A stretch of 64,000 bases of DNA from Cryptomeria japonica (GCF_030272615.1 NC_081413.1:332982302-333046301), one strand, 5' to 3'; numbered from the stretch's first letter, positions 11,040 to 23,215 are shown. Made by a program: numbers and translations. Notes: generated by a model from the letters alone, not told the origin.

Positions 11040-11780
11040 GATTTTATATCATGAGACATTGTATATTATTGATTATTTCTTTGATATCATTGTATACTTG
11101 GACTTTTTATTGTTTATGATGATATGAAGACATGGACTCTATATGATGCTTTGATTCATGATTGATTATACATGTACTATGATGATGACCTATATGACAT
11201 ATATGTAGTGATTTCATGGATGATGCTATTATGATGTTCCTTTCCTTTATGTGTTATGATGATCTATATACCTTGATGAAATGATGATGATCTTGATGAT
11301 GTGATGATAGAATGATGTGATTTACTTGATCTATATGATGATGAAAATGATTCTATCGATGACTTGTATGATCTATATGATGAAGATGTTGTTTATATAA
11401 TGCAATGACTGAAATGATGAAATACTTATAATGATCTATATGGAAAATGCTTATAATGATGACGTATACAAATGAATGTTTATTTGTTATTCCTTGATGC
11501 ATATGCATATAATGATGAAATGACAAAATGATACTATTAAAATACATTTGATTTTGATTTTTTTTGCAATATGATGGTTGTGGATGGAAATGCTTATAAT
11601 GATGAGATGATGAAATATGAACAATTATAATGTAATAATATGGTTAATGAATCTAAATGCACAAATGATGAATGATGAATGATGAATGTCATGATGATAT
11701 ATGATAATATGCAAACCTAAATGATTTGAAAGATGAAATGAACCTAATGCAATCTAACATGATCAATGCAAATGTTTTTG
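11040..11780. repeat. ATGATG-rich low-complexity region
   Basis: Imperfect repeats of TGATGATG, CTATATGATG and AATGATGAATG are spread over about 700 bases, with no stable period. No coding potential is supported. Confidence 0.7.
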
Positions 11781-13140
11781 CTTGTCCAAATATACTCAAT
11801 TTTTATTTCGATCGTTGATCTCAAATGAAATAGGATGAAATGCTTGTAATGGAATCGACAATGAATGCTTATAATGCAGATGATAATGAACTAATCTAAA
11901 ATGATCTAACTTAAATGATACTGCCATTCCTCACATGTTTTCTTGTAACAGTGCTTGATTTCATCATTGAGCTTTTGAATGTTGTAAGAAAATACAAGCA
12001 ACTTGACATAATGCTTCAAGCTGACCTAAGTGCATCTTACATGGATTTTGATATAGCAAGTTAATACAAGCAACTTGATATGATGAATTAAGTTGACCTG
12101 AGTGTTTCTTGCAAAATAGACAAGGATTATCCCTTTTCATGCATGACTCAAAACGTCCTCCTTGATCTTTTGCCGATCATATCCTTAGATGAGTACATAC
12201 CTTACTAAGAGATAAACTGTAGACAACAAACAAAGAAAATAATCATGCCCCATCATAGCTCCTCTAGTCATCATGAATATCATCAAGTTGCATAGGGTAC
12301 ATGATCAACAAAAATCAAGATATGAACATTGAATCATGTATGTTGTATATATGTTCTCATGGTCATTAACTGATATAATCATCTTGATGAATGATCATTG
12401 ATAATCCTTCAATACTTGCTGGTTGAATCTTTATACTCTAAGTTTTTACGATTTAGTTGTTACAAATGTCTTGATCTTCGTTGCCTTGTTGTTTGTTGTC
12501 TGTTTCAAAACCCTAGGTGTTTTTGTTTTTTCTAAGTTTTTGAATGTTTTGGATTTTTTGAAGCTTTTAAAGATGCCCTTAGAAAAAGGTTTTAGGACTT
12601 TTCCCCTAGCGGAAATAAACTTTATGATGGATGAACAAAGGATGATCCAAACCATGGTGAGATACAATGCATATATGATTGATTCTGATAAAATCCAAGA
12701 CAATGACTATGATAAGTATGTCAAAGATTGATAATTGTTGATAAGCTGCATATTTCCTGCTAATAGTTCAAAGGAATGGATGTGAAAGATGAAATGAATA
12801 TGCGAGGATAGGTGGATGCAATAGGATGGATAGATGAGCTAAGATAGATAGATGGGCTAAGCGATCTCATAGATGGAGGAACCCACTTTTAGATAGCCCC
12901 TGTTTACCAGGTTTTCACCATCTAAATTTATTGCATTGTTTTCCATATTTGATTTTTTTAACTGTTTTTTGTTGTTTTATACTATTTTTTTGGTAATTTG
13001 CTTTTTATGCTTTTCAGGGATTTTTGTTACTTTTCTAATTTTCAGGCTTTTTCTTCTTTTTCATTGGTTTTTGGTATTTTCTACTGATACTTTTAAGCAT
13101 AGAATTTCTTCAGATGCATAGTATTGATAGGCTCATCAAA
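11781..13140. other. E2 spacer between integrase and the antisense gene; no gene supported
   Basis: It includes a 102-codon + strand frame (12423-12731) with a hydrophobic N-terminus and a T-rich stretch at 12940-13090. Neither resembles a known domain. An approximate repeat pair (TACAAGCAACTTGA near 11992 and 12066) is visible. Confidence 0.4.
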
Positions 13141-14180
13141 CCAGTCACCTTCTGGTGTAGATAATATGTATGCTCCTGAAGCATATGCTAATACCACAAC
13201 AAAGGGACCCAACCACTTTGGCTCAAATTTACCTTTCTTTTCTCGATCGTGCTGATTTCGTGGATTTTATCTTAGGACTAGATCTCCAATTTGAAAAATG
13301 TGTGGCTTAACTCTGTGATTGTAAGTTCTCGCCATCCTTTGTTGGTATGCTTTCAAATGATTTGAAGCATTTGGCGACGTTCCTGAATCGGCTCAAGTTC
13401 TTGAAGCCTAGAGACTCATTGTTCGTCCTCTGGGATAAAACCTTTCAAGGACACTCGTAGAGAAGGTATCTCTACTTCTACGGGTAATATGGCTTCTGAT
13501 CCATAGACTAGACAATATGGAGTTGCCCCCGTTGGTGTGCAAATACTGGTTTGATATGCCCATAAAGCAGGATTTAGTTGAATATGCCAGTCTTTACCAG
13601 CTTCATTGACTGTCTTTTTCAGGATCTTTAGGATTGTTTTATTTGATGCCTCGGCTTGACCATTTCCTTGTGGGTAATATGGTGTAGAAAACCTATGTTG
13701 GATATGGAATTGCTCACATAGTTCCTTCATGTATTGATTCTTAAATGGCCTCCCATTATCGGTGATGATGGTCATAGGGACTCCATAGCAACAAATTATG
13801 TAATTCAAGATGAATGATGATATTTGTTTTCTTGTCACCTTTGTCAAAGGTACCACTTCAATCCATTTAGTGAAATACTCAGTAGTAGTCAAAATGAATT
13901 TATGTCCATTAGAAGATGAAGGATTTATCTTACCCACTAGATCAAGACCCCATTGAGAAAATGACCATGATCCTGCCATAGGATGTAGTTCTTGTGTTGG
14001 TGTGTGGATGAGGTTCCCATGGATCTGACATTGTTTGCATTTTTTGGCATATTTAAATGAATCTCTCTTCATAGTAGGCCAATAATAACCCAATCGAATA
14101 AGTTTCTTAGCCAATGTTAAACCACTTGAGTGCGTGCAACAAATACCTGTGTGGACTTCGTTAAGAACTTTTTTAGATTC
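13141..14180 (-). pseudogene. E2 integrase
   Basis: The longest intact piece is 14114-13416 (232 residues). The zinc-binding HHCC module is readable: EVHTGICCTHSSG supplies the two His (just upstream, about 14130-14170) and CKQCQIHG the two Cys. The catalytic core keeps D in WGLDLVGKI, D in IITDNGRPF and E in GNGQAEASN, so D,D,E is complete. After a stop near 13415 the C-terminal part resumes and shows KFEPKWLGPFVV, a GPY/F-type motif, near 13200. Integrase joins the element DNA to the chromosome. The core is one of the best-preserved parts of E2, but the stop before the C-terminal module should inactivate it. Confidence 0.85.
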
Positions 14181-14479
14181 CTCTTGTTCGAGACATCTTA
14201 GTAGAGTGCTATGTAGACCTCGTCTATATAAGGTATCAACAATGATAGTATAGTAGGATGACTGATGGATAATTTTTTTTTTCTAATTGCGGGATAGGTC
14301 AGGGGGAAGGATATTCTCCTTTAGATATCGATAATTTTGGATATATAAGGATTGATCGGTTTTGGATATATGGAAAATCATGTGGGTATTCTAGGATTCA
14401 ACAGTAGGATGCAAGATATCTTCCACCAAGAATTCGTAACATTGTTGATTCTCTTGATTCTGCAAAAGAGATGCTATTG

Positions 14480-14860
14480 TAGCCATTGCATCTATCATTT
14501 TGTTCTAATTTCTTGGGATCTGAGTGAATGATATTTCTTCAAAGTGTTCTTTAAAATATTCAACCAATTGTTTATAGGGCATCAACTTGTCATCCTTGGT
14601 TTGATAATCATTATTATCTGGTTGATTATGAGATGTGAATCTTCATAAACATGCAATTCTTTGGTGTTCCATTCAATGGCCATTTTGATCCCATTGACCA
14701 ATGCCTCATACTCTATAGTGTTGTTCATGCATGGAAATCACAATTTGTATGATTTTGGAATTGTGTGACCTTGGGGTGTGATGAACAAGATTCTAGCACC
14801 TAATCCATGTTGTGTATAGGAGCCATCAAAGTATAACTCCCAAAAAAAGTGCTAACTATC
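14480..14860 (-). pseudogene. E2 second (archaeal-like) RNase H, downstream of RT
   Basis: The - strand shows FDGSYTQHGLGA (first Asp, near 14825), NNTIEYEALVNGIKMA (Glu), YEDSHLIINQ (second Asp) and NKMIDAMATIASLLQ (last Asp). This is the four-acid pattern of the RNase H type that plant Tat elements acquired in addition to their own. It sits between the decayed original RNase H and integrase. Stops and a frame change break it. Its position contrasts with E4, where the corresponding domain lies upstream of RT. Confidence 0.75.
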
Positions 14861-14899
14861 AGAATATCTACATCAGGAAATTCGATGTGCAATGGTGTA

Positions 14900-16262
14900 C
14901 CATCTTGTAGGGGTACTTCAGCCAATTGATTAGCAATGACTTGTCCTTTGATATCTTTTCAATCAACATATTCTATATCAAACTCATTTAGTATCATGAC
15001 CCATTTAGCCAATCTTCCTATCAAAGTTAGCTTGCTTAGCAAATACTTCAGTGGATCTATTTTTGCTATCAATTTCACAGAATGAGTCAGCATATAGTGT
15101 CACAATTTTTGAGTTGCAAATACAACTGCTAGGCATGTCTTCTCAACTGATGTGTAGTTCAATTCATAGCCTACAAGTGTCCTACTAATGTAATATACTG
15201 CTATTTATTTTCTTCTTCATCATGTTGTGCTAAGAGAGCTCCTAGTGATACATTTGTTGTTGAGATGTAAAGCAACAAGGGTTTCCCTTCGATTGGTGAT
15301 TTTTAGTACTGGACGATTTTCCATATATTCCTTGATTTTCATAAAAGATTCCTCACATTTATGATCCCATTTGAATGGAACATTCTTGTGTAATAGGCGA
15401 GTTAAGGGATGCCATCTATCTGCTAGTTGAGAAATGAATCTCCTGATTGATTGCAATCTCCCTTATAGAGAATGCATTTGTCTTATGTTCTTAGGTGACT
15501 CCATCTCCATGATAACTTTAACTTGTCCAGGGTCTACTTCAATTCCATGAGCTAATATGATGTACCCAAGAAGTTTTCTAGAGGTAACTCCAAATGCACA
15601 TTTCTTTGGGTTCAATCTTAACTGATATTGTTTAAGCCTATCAAATATCTTGCCCAAGATGTTCAAATGTTCTTTCCTTGTATGAGATTTTGCAAATATG
15701 TCATCTACATAATCTTTCATAAATGTATGCATCATATCATGGAAAATTGTTGACATGGCCCTCTGATAAGTTGCTCCTGCATTTTAAATCCCAAATGGAA
15801 TGGCATTCCAATAGTAAGTACCCCATGCACAAGTGAATGTTATCTTCTCTTGATCTTCAGGGGATAATCTTATTGGATTGTACACCAAGAATCCATCCAT
15901 TAAGGAAAACATCTCATGACCTATTGATAAGTCTACAATTATATCAATGTTGGGCAATGGGAAATCATCTTTGGGACATACTTTGTTCAAATCTCTGAAG
16001 TCAGTGCAGACTCTTATGCTTTTATGCAGCTTTGATACTAGCACAATGCTTGAGACCCATTATGGATAAGCAATGGGTCTTATGAAACCCACATCTAATA
16101 GTTTCTTTAGCTCTATTTTGACAAGAAGAGTGATATGTGGATGCATCTTCCTTAGGTTTTTCTTAACTGGTTTTGCTTTTGGATCTACATTAAGATGGTG
16201 CATGATAAGATCTGGATCAAGTCCTGGCATGTCTGCATAGGACCGAGAAAAATTTATTTTCC
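14900..16262 (-). pseudogene. E2 reverse transcriptase and first RNase H
   Basis: Frames 16044-15784, 15756-15463 and 15456-15220 lie in one reading frame separated only by stops. Conserved RT blocks appear in order: VSKLHKSIRVCTDFRDLN, CPKDDFPLPNID, GTYYWNAIPFGI, YVDDIFAKS (catalytic pair at 15700-15711, intact) and LNPKKCAFGV with LLGYI. The connection region (PLTRLLHKNVPFKWD) leads into an RNase H readable only in pieces (LVGYELNYTSVEKTCLA, about 15160-15190). Stops after FGI and MHSL fit Gln to stop changes. It would copy element RNA into DNA; this copy is dead. Confidence 0.85.
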
Positions 16263-16275
16263 TTTGTTTGAAGAA

Positions 16276-17265
16276 TTATATGTAGTCTTTCCTTTCTTCA
16301 TCTGATAATGATGCAGTAGGATGAAGGGCCTTGGGATCCTTTGGTGTACCAATGTTTATTGCTTCTATTGGTTCCATCAATATAGAAAATCTCTCTTGAA
16401 AATATGCAGGGAGGGTGTCAAACTTTCCATCTTCCGGCCCCTCAAGGAGGTTTTCACCATCAGATACGTCCTTTGTTTTTCCTCTTGATTGATCTAGTGT
16501 TGCCATGAAATGGTTTTCAGCACTAGGTCTTTTTCCTTGTTTTATTTTAATTTTGCGACTGGAAAGTTTTGCACTCTCCTGACTACAAAAAGCATTACTC
16601 TATTCATTGATGGAAGATATCTTAGGTGTGATTGGTTCAATAACATTAAGATATAAGGCTAAGTCATGATCATTAGAAAAGACATCCAATTCAGCATTTT
16701 CTAGGTTATCCCAATCAATCAATTTTGGATGAAGCAGGGGTAGGTCATAGTCATAGTCATATTTGGGTATTTCAAGGTTTATGATGTAATAATCATAGTT
16801 TGGTGTCAAGTAGGTAATGTCATAGATAGAACTCTCTTGAGAATAATCTCTCCCAAGTGCTCTCCAATTAGTTCTAACGAAATCAGGATGGTTATTTTGT
16901 GATTCGCTCTCAAGTGACTCATCATCTAACGTTTGTCCCTCAAACAAATGGATTATATCAACACATACATATTTGATACTACAAGTTCCCTCTGGGTCAA
17001 TTTCATCAAATTCATTTGTGGCTTGAAGTTGAAATACTTGTGCACATGGCATTGATGATTTTGTCACTATTTTCTTTGCTAGCTTCTGCCTTCTCTCAAA
17101 CTTAGCTTCTTCTGGACTAATAGTCACTCTTGCTTGAATTTCTATTAGTTCTTCTATAGTTCTTCCATACCTTGGTATTTCTTTCTCAATGTTTGATATA
17201 AATCTGATATTTTGTTGATCTTCTGATGATTGATTAGTGATTGTTTGTGTTTCCCGTGGTGTCAC
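16276..17265 (-). pseudogene. E2 pol linker between protease and RT
   Basis: Two frames in phase with RT (17265-16600, 221 residues; 16506-16276, 76 residues). The second contains EAINIGTPKDPKALHPTASL followed by SDEERKDYI, the segment that precedes RT in Tat-type polyproteins; just after it comes SYADMPGLDPDL-like sequence. The first is acidic with many Tyr-Asp pairs and shows ARVTISPEEAKFERRQKLAK near its N-terminus; I recognise no enzyme domain. It probably serves as a spacer processed with pol. Confidence 0.6.
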
Positions 17266-17786
17266 TTCTTGATCTTTCTCATTCTCTTTTCTTTGTTGTC
17301 TTTCTTATGCTTCTTTTCTTTCTGATTTCTTCTTTCCTTCTTTCCAACTCTATTATTTGTTTTGTGAAAAAGTGTGTCTTCACTTGTACCAACAACTTGT
17401 TCCTCATCATTTTCCTCACTTGATACATTGGATAATGGATCTGGACCCCATTCATATTTGTTTGAATCTGTTTCTGAATTATTTTCTAGAATCAGACCAC
17501 TATATCTGATAGGGATTTAATATGGTGAGAATAGTTCTTTGATTTTTTCCATTTGTTCTTTCACTCTTTCTGGAATATCTTGATCAGGTTCTATGCTTGC
17601 TTGTACTTTTTGGACTTGTTTGTAATATTCTTCTTCTCTTTTGATAGAAAGCTCTTCCTATTGTCTCTCATATTATTCTTGTTTCTGTTTGTTGTCTACT
17701 TTTTCTGCTGCTTGATGTAGCCTTTCTTGACATGTTTCTTCTTTAGGGATTTCTTGCTTTCTCCATATTAGGTGTTGATAATTGTG

Positions 17787-18179
17787 CTACTTTTGTTTTG
17801 ATTTAGAATACCCGAGTCCTGATTTATCTTCCTTATATTGTGTGAGAGGAGAAATGGGTTCTGAAATACCTTCTTGACGCTTGCCATTTGGTCCTTTTCC
17901 TTCATATCCAATCGCTTGCATGATTTTGTAATCCTTTCCATATTGCTCTATGGGAATACTGACTTCTGCAGCTATTGCTATAGTTTCATTTTCATCTTTG
18001 TATAGCCAACTAAGAATGTCCTTGTCTTCATTTTCCTCTGAAAGTGTTCCGGCTTTAACAAATGCTTCATCAAACATTTTAACTAATTTATGTTGGATCC
18101 ATGGTTGAGTATTTGTAGGTTTTCCATAAGACTTAGGTGAAAGTGGTAAAGTGTTCTTTCCCATTACTTCATCATTCAA
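17787..18179 (-). pseudogene. G-patch-like segment of the E2 polyprotein
   Basis: A 130-residue open piece directly downstream of the protease. Its C-terminal half reads IMQAIGYEGKGPNGKRQEGI, then SEPISPLTQYKEDKSGLGYS, resembling the glycine-spaced G-patch found after protease in some plant gypsy polyproteins. In other proteins G-patches bind RNA or helicases; the role here is unknown. The N-terminal half (MFDEAFVKAGTLSEE...) is unassigned. Frame differs from pol downstream, so a shift lies between 17787 and 17265. Confidence 0.55.
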
Positions 18180-18233
18180 TTTGAGATTTTTCTCAAAGTT
18201 TTTCCATAAAATTGCTTGAGTTTCCTTGGCGGG

Positions 18234-18901
18234 CTAGATTGCTTCTCTGTTATTTGGAACTCTTACATCTTGTGGTGGTTTTATATTATTGCAATATTGG
18301 TTGGAGTCTGCTGCTATAGTGATTTCTTGTCCATTATGAGGAAACTTAGCACACTGATGGTATGTAGAAGGAAATGCTTGCATGTCATGCATCCATGGTC
18401 TTCCCAGGAGAATGTTATAAGATATATTCAAATCTAGAACCTGGCACAATGTATCTCTTTCCGTTGGTCCTATTTTGATTGGCAACACCACAGTCCCTTT
18501 AGAAGAACACTCTTCTTCATCATAGGCCTTGATAGTTATTTTTTTCTTTGGATCTACTGCATTCTCTAAATATCCCAGAGCCTTTATTAAACTTAATGCA
18601 CAAATGTTCAAGCCAACTCCACCATCTATGAGTACACGTTTGACATGGGTTGTATGAACGGTTTCTTCAATATGTAGGGGAGCATTATGAGGTGTTGTAA
18701 ATATGCATCATCATTTTCAGAAAAGGATAAACAATGAGGGACTATGAGGTGTCCCACCATGTTTTGGAATTGATCCACATCCAGGTCTTTTGAGACTGTT
18801 GTTTCTGCTAGAGCTTTCTCCAATATTTCCTTATGCATAGGTGAAACTTTTAGGAGCTCCAAAATTGATATTTGAGTGGGTATATTTTGTAATTGTTCCA
18901 C
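18234..18901 (-). pseudogene. E2 retropepsin-like aspartic protease
   Basis: The N-terminal piece (18901-18626) reads IPTQISILELLKVSPMHKEI, typical of the segment before protease in Tat elements. After a frame change, VKRVLIDGGVGLNIC (about 18600-18645) holds the catalytic Asp, with DGG in place of DTG/DSG. NILLGRPWMHDMQAFPSTYH and KFPHNGQEI complete the family pattern. The same arrangement, with different catalytic-loop changes, is present in E1. It would mature the Gag-Pol polyprotein. Confidence 0.8.
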
Positions 18902-18939
18902 TAAGTTGTATTATTGTGAAGTGGATGTTTAGTCATTTT

Positions 18940-20350
18940 TTATACCCAGAATGTAACCTTCACTTTGCTTCTAGTAATGACTTTGATTGGTTCTGAAGGT
19001 GTTTTGTCTTTGACAATGATGACATTAACCACATTATCATAGGTGTAAGTATAGTTTACCTTGGCTTTGCCCTTGTCATCCTTTGAGTTGGATTGTTCAC
19101 CTTTTTCATAATTTGGGAGTGGAGTTTTGAATTCTAGATGTGATTCATTCATTTTATGGCCATCCACTGTGATATTTCCATTATCAATTAAGTCATGAAT
19201 GAGGTGCTTTAATCTTTGACAATCATCGGTTTGGTGTCCTTTGTTTCAATGATAGTTACAAAAATTATTGTCATTCCACCAGCTCGGTTTGACTTGACGC
19301 TCATAATTTTCTTGCTTTTGGTAAGGTAATCAATTTATTCACAAGAAGAGTCTTCAAAGTTGATTCAAATGGCTCCCCAATGTTTGTGAATTTCCTATAG
19401 GGATTGGAGAAGAAAGACTTAGGTTTACTATTCTCTTGATTGTTGTTGTTTGGCACTTGACCTGATAAGTTGAAGATTGGTTGTTGTTTGGCAGAATTGT
19501 TATCATCATTTCCTCCATTGGTAACATTCCTATTCTTTGACCAGATGTTTGTGAATTTCCTGTAGGGATTGGAGAAGAAAGACTTAGGTTTACTATTCTC
19601 TTGATTGTTGTTGTTTGGCACTTGAGCTGAGAAGTTGAATATTGGTTGTTGTTTGGCAGAATTGTTATCATCATTTCCTCCATTGGTAGCATTCCTATTC
19701 TTTGACCAGAATTTAGGTTTGTCGTTGTTATTGTTACCATTATTGTTGTTGTTGTGATTGTTGTTATTGTTGTTGAAGGAGATATTGAAGAGTTTTAACT
19801 CTCCTTTCTTTACCATCACAACCTCTATCTTTAGGCCATTCTCAATCATTTTAGAAAAAGTAGGAGGACATTGCAATTTGAGACGATAACTCATTTCACT
19901 GGAAAGGTTGTCAATGAATATGTTCATTTTCTCTTGATCTGGTACATCTCTTGGATACCTATTGAACAATCATTTCCATTGTTGTAAAAAGACCATGAAA
20001 GGTTCATCATTCCTTTGCTTGATATTGCATAGGTCTAGCATTTTTATCTCATTCCTTATGTTGTAGGAGTATTGTGAGATAAATTTGTTCACAAGTTCTT
20101 AAAAACATTTAATTCTAGACAGTAATCTTAAGAACCATTCCATTGATTGTCCTCTTAATCTTCTAGGAAATAAACGCATTCGGTAAGTTTTTTTGTGTGG
20201 AAACTCCATACTCATGGTGTAAAATTCCCTAATGTGATCTTGAGGATCAGATTTCCCATCATATTTATCGTATTTAGGGATTTCACAATGTTGTGGGAAT
20301 GGTATCATGTTTAATTTTTTGTCAAAAGGATATGGACAGATATCCTCCAA
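18940..20350 (-). pseudogene. E2 Gag (capsid-like region, Asn-rich linker, zinc knuckle)
   Basis: The capsid-like part starts IPKYDKYDGKSDPQDHIREF and continues with RRLRGQSMEWFLRL, the retrotransposon gag domain pattern (20350-20099). It resumes in the 222-residue piece 19969-19301 with RYPRDVPDQEKMNIFIDNL. A poly-Asn stretch lies near 19730-19785. A duplicated 55-residue block follows (see 19380-19709). A zinc knuckle CX2HX4HX4C with GHQTDDCQRLKHLIHDLID is readable near 19205-19250 but has a stop inside it. At least four stops or shifts break the gene. Gag would form the particle that packages element RNA. Confidence 0.8.
19380..19709 (-). repeat. 165-base tandem duplication in E2 gag
   Basis: ATGTTTGTGAATTTCC begins at 19380 and again at 19545. 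The two 165-base units differ at only a few positions, and 165 is a multiple of three. The encoded block contains AKQQPIFN and ENSKPKSFFSNPYRKFTNI twice. Confidence 0.85.
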
Positions 20351-20413
20351 TGAATATTTCTTGGAACTTGTTCCATTCTACATATCCTGTATTTTTTATT
20401 GCAAGGTTTTCAT

Positions 20414-21211
20414 TTATTGAGTAAGAGTTAACAAAGGATTATCAACATATGTTCTCCTTGCATCTTCATAAGTTCTTCTATCACTACGCTCTCTTCTTGT
20501 TTCATCTTGGTTCCTTGCATCATCATGGTCTCTTTTTGTACTATCTCCTCTTGTTTCCTCATGATTTACTGAATTTACATCATCGTCATTAGGATCATCA
20601 GTGTTTTGATTATTACTTGTTCTCGCATCTTGTTTCAAACTTTCGACATTAAATCTTGTGGCAATTTAGCTCCTGAATTTTCCAACATTAGAATGTACTT
20701 TTGCTTTTGTTTTTCCAATAGTTTTTCCATTAGTTTGTCAAATCTACAATCTTGTTCAAGGCCTCTAATGGTATTATTGACCGCTTCTTCATCAACATTT
20801 GTGTACCCAAATGCATGAAATATTGAATCGTCGTCTTCCATTTGTTTTTGTCTTCTCAACTGCTCGTGTTGAGCTTTAGTCCAGACTGACATGTGATTGA
20901 ATTGAAACTTCCCAAGTTTTGTTGACTCTAAGTGCAACTCAATAGGTGATCACCAGTTTAGGAAAATAAGCTAAGTTAATTTTACCACCCCTATTAGTGC
21001 GTTGTGATAAGGCGTCTTGTTGTTGAAAAGAACATGCTTGTAAAGTTTCTTTGTCAAACTTTATTCTATAACCACGTAAATAGTCACAAAAATAGTGTAG
21101 GAATGTTCTATGTTTCAACAAAATTTTGCGATTGATATATAAGAATTTCCTCTTCTTCAAGATAGCCTTCCAACTTGGTTTTCTTTTCTTAAGGCAGTAT
21201 CTAAAAGTCAT
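20414..21211 (-). pseudogene. E2 gag N-terminal region
   Basis: Three adjoining pieces (21211-20939, 20937-20635, 20638-20414) precede the capsid-like part. The middle one (100 residues) is charged and probably helical, with LEQDCRFDKLMEKLLEKQKQ. The last (74 residues) is strongly acidic/basic mixed with Arg-Asp pairs and no domain. Their order and orientation fit the N-terminus of a long Gag, but I cannot place the start codon. Confidence 0.45.
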
Positions 21212-21594
21212 ATAAGCATCTAATTATTTACAAGTTGTTTGATTCCAAAGTGAGTGCAGTCTTGGTTTTGATATAACCTAGGTCCAAGTAGGAATGATAT
21301 ATCCAAGATAATGAACAAAGATTGATATGATCAAGTTTCGTGATAAAGGATTTGATTTATCTTGATAAAAAAATTGATAGTGATATTGATTTGCACTTGA
21401 GATGGTTGAATCAATAACTTGTTGGATGTTTATGCTTATGAAAACCTTTGGAAAATAGCCTATTTGATTGATAACCTAATTGTTTGACTAGTTTGAAGAT
21501 CTGTGATAATTGAAGACAAACCTCCTCGAAAAAGGGTATCTAAAAGTGATGTTGAAATTTTGGTTTGATATGTGGAAATGCTCACTGTTGTAGA

Positions 21595-21870
21595 TGTGAG
21601 AAAACAAATGTACTAACCTATTAATCAAAAGCACTAACCTGCGCAACAAATGTGCTACTCTGTTGAATGAAAGCGTTGTTGTGCATCGTAAAAGCATGAA
21701 CCTAAAGAACAAAAGCATTGTTTCAGTTGTAAAAGTGTTGTCTTATTGAGCAAATGCATGATCCTAAAGGTCAAAAGCGTTGTATTGTTGATCGAAAGCA
21801 TTGTTTTAAGATATAAAAGCATTGTTCTACGTTGCAAAAGCATTGTTTTGCATTACAAAAGTATGATTTA
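21595..21870 (-). repeat. degenerate short-repeat array in the E2 leader (gag-proximal)
   Basis: Units of about 25-30 bases centre on AAAAGCATTGTT / AAAAGCACTAACCTG (+ strand), for example near 21615, 21705, 21770 and 21825. It is a diverged relative of the array at 22975-23215. Confidence 0.6.
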
Positions 21871-21999
21871 CACTGTGTTGAATGGATTTCTCAGTTTTCC
21901 AGCAAGTTGTCGGATTTTTGACTCATTTTAGGATGATGATTTTTTCAAGTTTTTGACCATTTTGAGACCATTTGGCAAACACAAAAGACACAGTGTTTG

Positions 22000-22560
22000 G
22001 AAAATCAAAGTGCACAAGCAAGTACAAGTCTTATGGTAGGCTGGGACAATAATTGTTGAATCTCACATGGGGTTTCCCTCGAGGCTACACTATTCAAAGC
22101 GGATATTAAGGTGCTTGACCCCATTGGCTCCACCCTGGGCACTCACTTCTCTAGGACAGCCAAGCACCAATTTCCATGAAAACTCCCCATGGGAAACTGC
22201 ATATCTGTACTAAGAACCATATGTGTGAGATGCTTCAGAGGTCTAACCTCCTACGCCAACAATTAGAAGGATTTTTGGCAACTATACAAAGGGTTTTTAG
22301 TAAGGGCTTCTGGTCATGTGGCCATACATGTGGCACTTTACACTCTGTAAATACACAAGGTTCCCAGCCTATAGAGGTTGTGATCTATAGGGTTTATGGG
22401 GAAACATAATGTCGGTATGAATTAATCAACACATGTTGTCCATGACTTTCGTCATAGACACGATTTATTTAGAGTGGATCGGAAAAACTCGATATTATCC
22501 CATTTCCACTTGGGCCGTTCCCCTCTAACTGGCCCCCTCAAGGCAGCTCAGGAAGGCAGG
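22000..22560 (-). other. conserved leader block shared with E3
   Basis: Read on the - strand from about 22540 down, this block aligns with E3 36184-36672 in the same order. Matching anchors include GAGGGGAACGGCCCAAGTGG, CCACTCTAAATAA, ACGAAAGTCATGGACAAC, AAAATCCTTCTA followed by TGTTGGC, GAGAAGTGAGTGC, and GATTCAACA followed by TATTGTCC and ACCATA. The LTRs and gags of E2 and E3 do not match in this way. The block lies between primer site and gag; it may be a structured RNA or hold a small ORF. Confidence 0.75.
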
Positions 22561-22974
22561 CCCTCTAAAGGTAAAACATGAAATAAAAGTAGGTCTATTT
22601 TTCTGATCACTATATTAGGGTGAGAGCATACTCACCTACTACTTTCAAACAAGCACAATAGACAATAGTTTTTTTACCCTTTAGATTACCTATGTGCAAC
22701 TACCTTACTGAAAACACATGATGCAAGTTGCATGATGTTCATTAACTCCTTAGTTAAGCTAGGTGAAAGATATATGATATTTTACTTCCCAAAAGACTCC
22801 TAGTTAAACTAAGTGAGAAAATGCATTAAAGTTGCTCAAAATAAAATCTGCATGCACACAAGTTTGTAGTTTGCAAAAATCAGTCTTGGACAGTCGAACC
22901 TGAATTAGATTGGTTACCAGGAAGATTATAAAATTTAAATTTTTTATAGACAGAAGGTATGAAAATGCGAAAAT

Positions 22975-23215
22975 GACAAAAGCGCTATCCTGTGAATAAA
23001 AAATGCTAACCTGCGGGATAAAAGCATTAACCTATGCAATGAAAGCGCTAAACTGCATAATAAAAGCGTTATTTCTCAAACAAAAGCGCTAACCTAGGAA
23101 ACATAAGCGCTAACCTAGATGATGAAAATGCTAACTGATAAAGCAAAAGCACTAAACTAAGAGTCAAAAGCGCTAACCTAGGCTATAAAAGGGCTACCTT
23201 ATTTCACACAGACAT
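22975..23215 (-). repeat. short-repeat array in the E2 leader (PBS-proximal)
   Basis: About ten units spaced 20-28 bases apart carry AAAAGCGCTAACCT (+ strand), that is AGGTTAGCGCTTTT in the direction of gag. It starts about 80 bases inside the primer site. Confidence 0.8.

Noticed and set aside
12423-12731. 102-codon ORF with hydrophobic N-terminus between E2 integrase and PMD
   Set aside because: No family resemblance, T-rich composition explains the hydrophobic run, and it lies in a region without other coding signals.
22975-23215. CRISPR-like spaced repeats
   Set aside because: Repeats are degenerate, spacers are short and irregular, and the context is a plant retrotransposon leader.
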